NCBI GenBank assembly: GCA_012034595.1
Contig: JAAUPE010000008.1
Location: 1 to 64,000, forward strand
Direction: 5' to 3'
Length of the DNA stretch: 64,000 bases
Origin: Calothrix sp. CSU_2_0
Lineage (GTDB): Bacteria; Cyanobacteriota; Cyanobacteriia; Cyanobacteriales; Nostocaceae
The notes beneath the pieces are model-generated. The model was not told the origin of the DNA, made no database searches, and saw nothing but the letters and a program-made list of their open reading frames with translations. Both the position numbers and the translations under genes were made by a program. Below are positions 52,599-62,230 of this stretch, piece after piece (the stretch's first letter is position 1; each line of letters opens with the position of its first letter).

Positions 52599-54888
52599 TT
52601 AAATTGGTAGACTAAACAAAAAAGTAGTACCTTGTCCCACTATTGATTCTACCGAAATTTTACCTCCGTGACGCTCAACAATTTTCTTGGCAATGGTTAA
52701 ACCAGCTCCCGTACCACCACCATAGTCTTTTTGCCCGTGTAAGCGTTTGAAAATGCGAAAAATTGTGTCGTAGTGTTTTTCGGGTATGCCAATGCCATTA
52801 TCTTTGACATAAAACATTTTGAGTTTTTGCTGACTATTTTCATCAAAACTAGCTGTTTCTGCTGTCTCATCTGCGTCTATACAACCAATTTCGACCCATT
52901 TATTCGCTTTACTATTATATTTAATCGCATTGGTAACTAGATTGGTGAATAGTTCGTGAATTTGGATGCGATCGCCAATTACATCTGGCAAAATTTGTGG
53001 AATAATAATATCCACAAGTGATTCTTGGTAGTTAATATTAATTACATCGATAACGCTTTGAAGTAATTCATTTAAATTTATGCGTTGCCGGGATAATTCG
53101 GCTCGTCCTAAACGTGAGAAATGTAGTAAAGAATCAATCAAATCCTCCATTTTCTGGGTTAGACGCAACAGCGTTTGAAGTTTAGAGAATCCATTTTCAT
53201 CTAATACCTCAGCATAATCCTCCATCAGGAAAGAAGAGTAGTTGTGAATTCCCCGCAAAGGTTCCTTTAAATCATGAGATGCAATATAAGCAAAAGCATC
53301 TAATTCATTATTACTACGTTCTAATTCAATATTAATTTTGGCTAATTCATCTGCTTTTCGGAGTACAATACTGATGACAGCACTGCGAATTTCGGAAGCT
53401 GCTTCGATTTCGCAATCTTTCCAAGGTAAAGAACTATTTTTAACTGTCTCTTGCCACATTGCAAATGATTTTCGTGGAAAAAGATGCAGTTCCCCGTTTT
53501 CTACAATTTCTACTGGTTTATTCGGATTTCCTCCCCAATTGATTGTTCTAATAACTTCGGAACGAAACCATAAAATATAATTTCGATGGGTTTTAGATAT
53601 TGTTAACGCTAACAAACCGCTAGCGACATCTTTAAATTTTTCAGCTTGCGGATAAATTTTCGGTAAAGTATTGGTAAAAAAAAATATTTTCTTGAGTTTG
53701 ATTTTCGATCCAAGCAAGTAATCGATCTAAATCTGCAAGTTCTGGAGTCTCTCCAATAGTTATGTGTTGTCGCTCCAAACAAATAAATGCCCCTGTCGCA
53801 TTGACAATTTCTAGCAAATTAGATTCAGATTCCGCTAATGCTGTAATAAAGTTTTCGGCTTGGGAAATCGATTCAATAAATTTTCCTTGAATCAATTTTA
53901 ATTTAATTTTGTAATCAAGGTCTTCATTTGCTTCTTTATCTGCAAGTTCCGATGAGATAATTTTGCCTAAAAACTCGCAAGCAGTTCTGACTTCATAAGA
54001 TATATACTTGGGTGAGGAATGATGGCAGGCAATTAAACCCCATAATTTTTGATTTCTGATGATTGAAATCGACATGGAAGCAGTTACCCCCATATTTTTC
54101 AGGTACTCAATATGAATTGGAGAAACGCTTCTCAGTACTGAAAAACTTAAATCGATGCTTGCATTAGTTAGCGGATTGATAAGTGGAACTATTTCTATTG
54201 GCTCATAATTAACATTAGGAATAATCCGCAGCCAATTATAACTATATAACTGTCTTGCTTGTTTAGGTATATCAGAATGGGGGTAACGTAAATGCAAATA
54301 AGAACTCAAATCATCTTGCTTTTCTTCAGCAATAATACAACCCGTATCATCCTCGTCAAATTTGTATACCATCACTCGCTCAAACCCCGTTAAATTCCTT
54401 ACTTCTTTCACAACAAGCTGACACATTTGTTGCAAATTTGGGGCGTTTTGGAGTTTGGTAACTGTAGAATTAATCAGGTGATAAAATTTAAAAAAGTTAA
54501 TATATTCTTTATTGTCAGTTGGCTCTAACTCTAAAATTATGATTTCGCGATCGCGATGTACAATCCCATCAAAATATAGTAAATCATCCTTAACATTAAT
54601 TGATATCTTTAAAGGATTAACGCATTCAAAATCCCCATCTAAACATTGTGCGATCGCATTAATTTGTTCTGGACTAAGTAACTTAGCTAGTGGTTGGTTT
54701 AGTAAATCCTCACTTTCATAACCAATCAAGTCATAAGTATTTTTACTAACTTGTAAAATTTTAAATTCAACCCCTTGCAAGACAAAAAGCAAACCGTGAG
54801 ACTGAATCGAGCCAGGAATGTGAATTGGTTCGCGATCGCAGTTAGTTAAATCGATATTTTTAGCTGTGGCTAATTCTTGTTTCTTCAT
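52599..54888 (-). CDS. bphP: Bacteriophytochrome-type phytochrome kinase (PAS-GAF-PHY-HK), split by a frameshift in an A9/T9 run
   Basis: N-terminal LTNCDREPIHIPGSIQSHG, GAF YPHSDIPKQARQLY and LRSVSPIHIEYLKNMGVTASMSIS, PHY WGGNPNKPVE and PRKSF; halves 53641-54888 and 52599-53717 join as QTQENIFF-TNTLPKIYPQAEKFKDVASGLLAL. Confidence 0.88.
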
Positions 54889-55293
54889 ATTTACTTTTCA
54901 TTATAAATAGTTTGTTATCATAAATCTTTTCTCATGATTTTAGTAGTATATATATCTTATTGTTTACAATAAGTGTTTATTTGCTTCAGCCATAGTCGCA
55001 GAGAGAATAATAAAAAATAAAATACTATTAATACTACACAAATATCTAGATATCTTGTAATCTATCCCAAGAGGGATTTTATTGTAGTTTGCTTTTGAAC
55101 AAGAGAAATCAAGTTATTTTAATGAATCCATATTTCTTCAAGTAGATGGTTTTAATCCCTGGGATGAATGGATTAAATCTTCAGGAATAATCAATCAATT
55201 AGATATTTTATTCGGGGGAATGATGTGCTTTCTCGGCTTTACATCAGAAAATGCCACCATAAGCTTGCGTTCATCTTAACGGAAAGGAATTTT

Positions 55294-56952
55294 ATGTCTA
55301 GCCCTATAGAATTTACTTTATTTGCTCCTTACAACAATGCAGTAGCTTTAATTGGCTCTTTTAATAATTGGGAAGAAATGCCCATGCAAAAAAGCAAGGA
55401 TGGCTATTTTCGTATTAGCGTTGATTTAGAGGATGGCACTTACGAATATAAATTTAAAGTTCAGTCAAAAAGTTGGTTTTTTGAACCAGACCAATGGGTA
55501 GATGTAACCGATCCTTATGCGACTAATGTTGATGGTAAAAGTGAAAGTGAAAATAGTATTGTTCAGATTAAAGATGGTCAGAAAATAGTCGATACTTATG
55601 TTTGGATGCATGATGATAAACCCTTGCCTGCTGACCATGAATTAGTTATTTATGAGTTACATGTTGCAGACTTCTCTGGTGGTGAAGATGACCCATTACA
55701 GCGAGGGAAATATAAACATGTCATCGAGAAGTTAGATTATTTATGCGATTTAGGAATTAACGCGATTGAATTGTTACCAGTAAAAGAGTATCCTGGTGAT
55801 TACAGTTGGGGTTATAATCCGCGACATTTCTTTGCTACAGAAACTAGTTATGGTCCTACCGCAGATTTGAAAAAATTAATCGATGAGTGCCATGCCAGAG
55901 GTATTCGGGTGATTATGGATGGGATTTACAACCATTCTGAAGCTTCCGCACCTTTGACCCAAATTGACCACGATTACTGGTATCACCATCAACCCCGCGA
56001 CCCTGATAATAATTGGGGTCCTGAATTTAATTATGAACATTACGATGAATCTTTAAAAACATATCCAGCACGTAAATTTACTGGTGATGTTGTCCGCTTT
56101 TGGATTGAAGAGTATCACATTGATGGTATTCGTTATGACGCTGCACGACAAATTGCCAATTATGATTTTATGCATTGGATTGTTCAGGAAGCAAAGCAAG
56201 CTGCTGGTGCAAAACCTTTCTATAATGTTGCCGAACATATTCCCGAAACAACCAGCATCACCAATATCGATGGTCCAATGGATGGTTGCTGGCATGATAG
56301 CTTTTATCATTGCGTTTTAGAACATATTGCTGGGGATACATTTGATTTAGAACGTCTCAAGGATGTGTTGGATTGCAAACGTCAAGGCTTTATGGGTATA
56401 ACCAACGTGGTCAATTATCTCACCAACCACGACCACAATCATGTCATGGCAGACTTAGGCGATCGCAATATTTTAGATGAGGAAGCTTTTCGTCGTGTCA
56501 GATTGGGTGTGGTTTTGTTAATGACTGCGATCGGAGTGCCTCTAATTTGGATGGGTGAGGAATTTGGAGAATATAAATATAAAACTCCTAGTCAAGCTAA
56601 GATTGATTGGACTTTACTCGGTGGTGATTTAAATTCTGGTTTGTTTGAATATTACAAGGGTTTAATTAATCTCCGCAAACAAAATCATGCTTTATATACA
56701 GAGAATATTAATTTTTTCCACGAAAATCCTGAATCTAAAGTGTTAGCATATACTCGTTGGAATGATGAGGGTTCTCGTGTGGTGGTTGTGGCAAATTTCT
56801 CTGGTGAATTTTTGGCAGGTTATACAGTTCCTGACTTCCCTGAGAATGGTACTTGGCACGAATGGACGGGTAATTATGATGTGGAAGCTGGTGATAATAC
56901 GCTAATGACTGATTTAGGTGCTTATGAAGCTAAGGTATTTGTTTGGCATTAG
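55294..56952 (+). CDS. GH13 alpha-amylase/branching-enzyme family protein with CBM48-like N-terminus
   Basis: SFNNWEEMPMQKSKDGYFRISVDLEDGTYEYKFKV; VIMDGIYNHSE; IDGIRYDAARQI; VVNYLTNHDHN. Confidence 0.92.
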   Translation: MSSPIEFTLFAPYNNAVALIGSFNNWEEMPMQKSKDGYFRISVDLEDGTYEYKFKVQSKSWFFEPDQWVDVTDPYATNVDGKSESENSIVQIKDGQKIVDTYVWMHDDKPLPADHELVIYELHVADFSGGEDDPLQRGKYKHVIEKLDYLCDLGINAIELLPVKEYPGDYSWGYNPRHFFATETSYGPTADLKKLIDECHARGIRVIMDGIYNHSEASAPLTQIDHDYWYHHQPRDPDNNWGPEFNYEHYDESLKTYPARKFTGDVVRFWIEEYHIDGIRYDAARQIANYDFMHWIVQEAKQAAGAKPFYNVAEHIPETTSITNIDGPMDGCWHDSFYHCVLEHIAGDTFDLERLKDVLDCKRQGFMGITNVVNYLTNHDHNHVMADLGDRNILDEEAFRRVRLGVVLLMTAIGVPLIWMGEEFGEYKYKTPSQAKIDWTLLGGDLNSGLFEYYKGLINLRKQNHALYTENINFFHENPESKVLAYTRWNDEGSRVVVVANFSGEFLAGYTVPDFPENGTWHEWTGNYDVEAGDNTLMTDLGAYEAKVFVWH

Positions 56953-57300
56953 TTGAAATATAGTAGATTTAAAGTCAGCTAAGTTTACAAATTAAACCTA
57001 AAATTCTGTCGAAACTAGATATGCGATGTGTCTTTGCGTTTAAGGAAAAGGTATGCTGTAAGTTATCTGTTTTGCCTTTTGTTGTTGTGGTTTACAATTA
57101 AGAGACTTTCGGAAAATACAATACTCTAATTTAGAGATTTATTTGGTCAATTGTATCACTCTTAAGGGCGGGATTACCCCGCCCCATACATTGCTATCTT
57201 GCTTTTATCTCAGTTATCTAGTGATTTTAATTGACTCACAGTTTTAAATAAAAATAGTTTTTTAACATCCAGATTACACATATATTTTCTTATCCCGATT

Positions 57301-58131
57301 ATGAATTCGCCAAAACCGATTTTAGAAGATATTGAGGTGCAATTACTTCTAGAAGGCATTTATAGTTATTGGGGTTATGACTTCCGTAATTATGCTTTCT
57401 CTTCCCTCAAGCGTCGCATTCAAAATTTTATTTCCTCGGAAGGTCTATTGAATATATATCAATTACAAGAAATAATTCTATCCGATAAAGCTTGCTTAGA
57501 GAGATTTTTACTACATCTTACAGTTAATGTAACATCAATGTTTCGTGACCCCAGCTTTTATATTTCCTTTAGAGATGAAGTCATTCCTTTATTACGCACT
57601 TACCCATTTATTCGCATTTGGCACGCTGGATGTTCCACAGGAGAAGAAGTCTATTCAATGGCAATTTTGTTAGCAGAAGAAGGACTATATCAACGTTGCC
57701 GTATTTATGCAACTGATTTGAATGAAAAAGTCTTGCTCAAAGCTAAAAGTGGTATTTTCCCTCTCAAATTAATGCAGGATTATACCCGACTTTACATTCA
57801 AACTGGTGGTAAAAAATCTTTTTCTGAATATTATACTGCGGCTTATGAAAATGCAATTTTTAGCAATTATTTACGAGAAAACATCATCTTTGCTCAACAT
57901 AATTTAGTAATTGATAGTTCATTTAACGAATTTAATGTAATTCTGTGCCGTAATGTTTTAATTTATTTTAATCAGACTTTACAAAACCACGTTCACAAAC
58001 TTTTTTATCATAGCCTTTGTTCCTTTGGTATTCTTGGTTTAGGAAAACAAGAATCAATTCGATTTACTCCTTACGAACAGGAATATCAAGAGCTTGTCAA
58101 GAGGGAAAATCTTTATCGCAGGACGAATTAA
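57301..58131 (+). CDS. cheR: CheR-type protein-glutamate O-methyltransferase
   Basis: NVTSMFRDPSFYISFRDEVIPLLRTYPFIRIWHAGCSTGEEVYSMAILL; NVILCRNVLIYF. Confidence 0.95.
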   Translation: MNSPKPILEDIEVQLLLEGIYSYWGYDFRNYAFSSLKRRIQNFISSEGLLNIYQLQEIILSDKACLERFLLHLTVNVTSMFRDPSFYISFRDEVIPLLRTYPFIRIWHAGCSTGEEVYSMAILLAEEGLYQRCRIYATDLNEKVLLKAKSGIFPLKLMQDYTRLYIQTGGKKSFSEYYTAAYENAIFSNYLRENIIFAQHNLVIDSSFNEFNVILCRNVLIYFNQTLQNHVHKLFYHSLCSFGILGLGKQESIRFTPYEQEYQELVKRENLYRRTN

Positions 58132-58507
58132 AATTGTAAAAGCAAAAAATATTCTCACTACAAATAAATAGAGGTGAGGAGACAACTATTTTATCTTCCT
58201 CAACCTTGACTTGTGAGCATCTTTTAAGTTAAGTCGGTGTTAACAACTCAATCTATAGGAATCCGGTTTGATTCTGAATGAGTTTTTAGGCTTTTAAGCT
58301 TATATCCGTAAGCTTTTGAGACTCAGCATACGTTCAAAATTCAAATAGGAATCCTATATGTAACTAAGTGTAAAATTAGTAAATAACTTATAAATGAGTT
58401 ATTTTCAGGTTTTTATAAAATTCAACATACTTTAGCGTTATTGTGTTGACTTACTTACTTCTTACGAGCATGGTCAAAGGTCAAAAGCTCTATCGGAGGG
58501 TGAATTA

Positions 58508-59086
58508 ATGACATTTAAACTTATCGTTTTAGGTACGTCTTTAGGAGGATTTTCGGCACTCAAAAAAGTGCTAAAAAGTATACCAGAAGATATTGGAGTT
58601 CCAATTGCGATCGCACAACACCGTCACCCAGATTCTAGCGACACGACATTGAGGGATTTTTTGCAACAGGAGACAGCTTTGTCGGTCAGAGAAGTGGAAG
58701 ACAAAGACAAAATTCAACCAGGGTATGCTTATTTAACTCCTGCTGATTATCATTTGCTGGTGGAAGCAGGTCATTTTGCACTTTCAGTTGACGAACCTGT
58801 ATGTTATGCTCGTCCGTCGATTGATGTTCTATTTGAATCTGCTGCCGATGTTTATAGGGAGCAAGTGATTGGTGTAATTTTAACAGGAGCAAATGCAGAT
58901 GGTAGTCAGGGTTTGAAAACTATACAAGCGCGAGGAGGAGTCACTATCGTTCAAGAACCTAGCACGGCAGAATGTGGTGTAATGCCTCAAGCTGCAATTA
59001 ATGCAGTCGCTAGGGTAGACTGGATTTTGCCGCTAGAAAGGATAGCTGCGGTACTAGCTATTCTTTGCGATTCAATAGGAAAATAA
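58508..59086 (+). CDS. cheB: CheB-type methylesterase, catalytic domain only
   Basis: [70 protein letters not shown]. Confidence 0.93.
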   Translation: MTFKLIVLGTSLGGFSALKKVLKSIPEDIGVPIAIAQHRHPDSSDTTLRDFLQQETALSVREVEDKDKIQPGYAYLTPADYHLLVEAGHFALSVDEPVCYARPSIDVLFESAADVYREQVIGVILTGANADGSQGLKTIQARGGVTIVQEPSTAECGVMPQAAINAVARVDWILPLERIAAVLAILCDSIGK

Positions 59087-59091
59087 AACTC

Positions 59092-60666
59092 ATGCAGGCA
59101 GAAAGCAAAGTAAACATTCTGGTAGTGGATGATAAAGCCGAAAATTTGTTAGCGCTAGAAGCAATTTTGGGAGAATTAGGGGAAAATCTCGTACAAGCGA
59201 CTTCCGGGGAAGAAGCTTTGTGGTGTTTGCTAAATCATGACTTTGCTGTAATTTTATTGGACGTACAAATGCCAGGAATGGATGGTTTTGAAGCAGCTTC
59301 GTTGATTCGCAGTCGTCCGCGATCGCGTCAAACTCCGATTATTTTTCTAACTGCTTTTGGTGCTGATGATTATATGCAATTTAAGGGTTATGCTGCTGGT
59401 GCAGTAGATTATTTGCTCAAACCAATAGACCCCCATATTCTCACTTCTAAAGTAAAAATATTTGTTGAATTATACAAAAAATCGGAAGCTTTAAAGCAAC
59501 AAGCGAAACAACTAGCAATTTTAAATGCGGAACTAAAGCAAAGTGAGGAAAAATTTCGTTCTTTAAGTACTTGTTCTCCAGTTGGTATTTTTGAAATCGA
59601 CCACCAAGGTAATTGCACATATGTAAATCCCCGCTATGAAGTGATTTGTGGTGTGACAGCAGCCGAAAGTTTAGAAAAAATCTGGTTAGAATCAATACAT
59701 CCAGACGACAAGGAATTAGCTAGTGCGAGTTGGTTGAATTATATTAATGAAGGTAAGGAATATTCTCAAGAATATCGGTTTTTACTGAAGGATGGTATTG
59801 TTCGTTGGGTTCATATAAGTTGTGCATCTATGCTTGCTGCTGATGGCACTATTCAGGGTTATGTAGGTACTGTAGAAGACATCACCGAGCGAAAAAATGC
59901 TGAAGATACCCGCGCGCAAATGTTTCGCGAGCAGACGGCAAGACAGGAAGCAGAAGCCGCAAATAAGATGAAAGACGAGTTTCTGGCAGTTCTTTCCCAC
60001 GAACTTCGCACACCTTTAACAGCAATGTTGGGTTGGTCAAAAATATTACGTACCAAAAAGTTAGACGAACAAGGTACTATCCGGGCTTTAGATGCAATCG
60101 AACGGAATGCGATCGCTCAAACACAATTAATCGAAGATATTTTAGATATATCGCGAATTATCCGGGGTCAATTACGGTTAAATTTAGGTGTTGTTAATTT
60201 ACAATCTGTAATTCAAACAGCTTTGGAAGCAGTGCGTCCACAAGCAGAGATGAAAAGTCTGCAATTAGATATTTGCTTAGATAGTGATGTTGGCAAGGTG
60301 AGTGGTGATGCAGTGCGGTTACAGCAAGTAATATTGAATTTACTCACTAATGCCGTTAAATTTACACCCAAGGATGGCAGGGTAGAGGTGCATTTAAAGT
60401 TGCTAGAACCATCTTGCGCTCATATTACAGTTAAAGATACAGGTATTGGTATTGAACCTGAGTTTTTACCCAAAGTATTTGAACGTTTTCGTCAAGCAGA
60501 TAGTTCTACTACTCGTTCTCAAAATGGACTGGGATTAGGACTTGCGATCGTGCGTCATTTAGTCGAATTGCATGGGGGAACTATCAATGCAGAGAGTCCA
60601 GGAAAAGGACAGGGTGCAACTTTTGGTGTCACCTTACCACTAATGCAAAATAGAAAAGAATTATAG
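59092..60666 (+). CDS. Hybrid histidine kinase (REC-PAS-HK)
   Basis: [62 protein letters not shown]. Confidence 0.93.
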   Translation: MQAESKVNILVVDDKAENLLALEAILGELGENLVQATSGEEALWCLLNHDFAVILLDVQMPGMDGFEAASLIRSRPRSRQTPIIFLTAFGADDYMQFKGYAAGAVDYLLKPIDPHILTSKVKIFVELYKKSEALKQQAKQLAILNAELKQSEEKFRSLSTCSPVGIFEIDHQGNCTYVNPRYEVICGVTAAESLEKIWLESIHPDDKELASASWLNYINEGKEYSQEYRFLLKDGIVRWVHISCASMLAADGTIQGYVGTVEDITERKNAEDTRAQMFREQTARQEAEAANKMKDEFLAVLSHELRTPLTAMLGWSKILRTKKLDEQGTIRALDAIERNAIAQTQLIEDILDISRIIRGQLRLNLGVVNLQSVIQTALEAVRPQAEMKSLQLDICLDSDVGKVSGDAVRLQQVILNLLTNAVKFTPKDGRVEVHLKLLEPSCAHITVKDTGIGIEPEFLPKVFERFRQADSSTTRSQNGLGLGLAIVRHLVELHGGTINAESPGKGQGATFGVTLPLMQNRKEL

Positions 60667-60949
60667 CCAAAATTAGCGTTGGGCAAAACTATAAATATAA
60701 GTTTTTGAAAAATTTTAGTCCCAGCAGCACAACAATAACAAAACCCCACCCTAACCCCAAGGCTATTTCATTTTCTAGAGAAAATCAGTTTAGCACACAA
60801 TTTTGTAAGGGCAGAGAGACCCTGCCCCTACGATTAACCTAAATTCAAACGAAAAAATAAGACTCTCAGATTTTTCTTTTATAAAGAATGAAACAGCCCT
60901 GCTTGTAAAAGGGGGCAATTTCCGAGATATGAGAATTTTCTTTGTGACT

Positions 60950-61663
60950 TTATTTAACCAATCCAGCTCGTAAAGCTCGAACGGCAACTTGAGTGCGATC
61001 GTTAACGCATAATTTATTCAAAATATTGCGAACATGGGTTTTGACAGTACCAACTGTAATATATAATTTTTCAGCTATTTCGCCATTGCTGCATCCATCT
61101 ACAATTAAATTTAAAACATCAAATTCACGGCTAGTTAGAGGATAAGACTCCAACATTTGATTTTCTTCCACAGATAAACTATGAATTGCTACAGTATCCG
61201 AGACTTTAGTTGCCGAAGCTATATTTTTCTTACTTTTTTCTAATACAATTCTCGCAATTAATGGGTCAATCCAAGAATTTCCAGACTGGGTAATTCTGAC
61301 TGCATCAGCCATTTTTTCAATGCTAGCATCTTTCATATAATAAGAATCTGCGCCAGCCGCAAAAGCTGCTAAAACAGTGTCTTCGCTTTGATTCATCGTC
61401 ATAATCAAAATTTTAGTTTGCACGGTCGATTCTGCATCCAGGGAATTCTTAAACTTTTGCGTTAATTCAATCCCGCTCATATCTGGCAAACCCACATCAA
61501 CAATAGCAATATCTGGTTGGGTAGACTGAAGCAACTTAAGACCAGATACTGCATTTCTAGCTTCACCAACAACCTCAATATCCTCTTCTTTGGCTAAAGC
61601 AGCACGCATACCCATGCGAGTTAAATCGTGGTCTTCAATTAGAGCTATACGAATTTTATCCAT
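60950..61663 (-). CDS. NarL/LuxR-family response regulator
   Basis: LIEDHDLTRMGMRAALAKEEDIEVVGEARNAVSGLKLL...TSREFDVLNLIVDGCSNGEIAEKLYITVGTVKTHVRNILNKL. Confidence 0.95.
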   Translation of the reverse strand: MDKIRIALIEDHDLTRMGMRAALAKEEDIEVVGEARNAVSGLKLLQSTQPDIAIVDVGLPDMSGIELTQKFKNSLDAESTVQTKILIMTMNQSEDTVLAAFAAGADSYYMKDASIEKMADAVRITQSGNSWIDPLIARIVLEKSKKNIASATKVSDTVAIHSLSVEENQMLESYPLTSREFDVLNLIVDGCSNGEIAEKLYITVGTVKTHVRNILNKLCVNDRTQVAVRALRAGLVK

Positions 61664-61942
61664 GATTCAGCCTCAATTTATGCAAAGAGATAGATAGTTC
61701 AATAACCTTTTTGATAGTTATCTGTATTCATAAAGCCAATTCTAAGTGAATATAACAATCTAAGTCTATCCATCCTCAGAACAGTCTATCGAATTTAAAT
61801 TCTGTTCTATCGAAAGATATATAACTATTCTTACGGAAGTTTATAGATAAATTTAATAGATACTAAAGATTATCAAATATCCATCTTCTGAAGGATGTTT
61901 AATTTTCTTAAAAGTTAGTGTGCGAAATCATGGTAAAATTAA

Positions 61943-62180
61943 TGTCTCCGACAAGTTGATAGGGGTACAAAATGCTGGGAGACTGGAGTGAGATTGAGCC
62001 AACTTTACGGAACCTTTCTGTCCAGCAACTTCGCAGTCTCTATAATGGTTATGCATAATACCAATTCAATATGAAGCTCCATAGAAACAATCCTTATCTA
62101 TCAAGGATTTAGTTTAATGAATTATGTATAGCTTTAGACTAAAATGGTATAAAACATGATTAATTTTCGGAGATGTCTAA
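61943..62180. repeat. Degenerate/compound copy of the dispersed repeat
   Basis: tctgtccagcaacttcgcagtctctataatggttatgcataat plus an inverted ttttcggagatgtcta end, resembling copies at 38085 and 42140. Confidence 0.5.
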
Positions 62181-62230
62181 TGTAGAAATTCATAAAATTT
62201 GAAGAATAAATTAGATAATGGAGAGGATTT

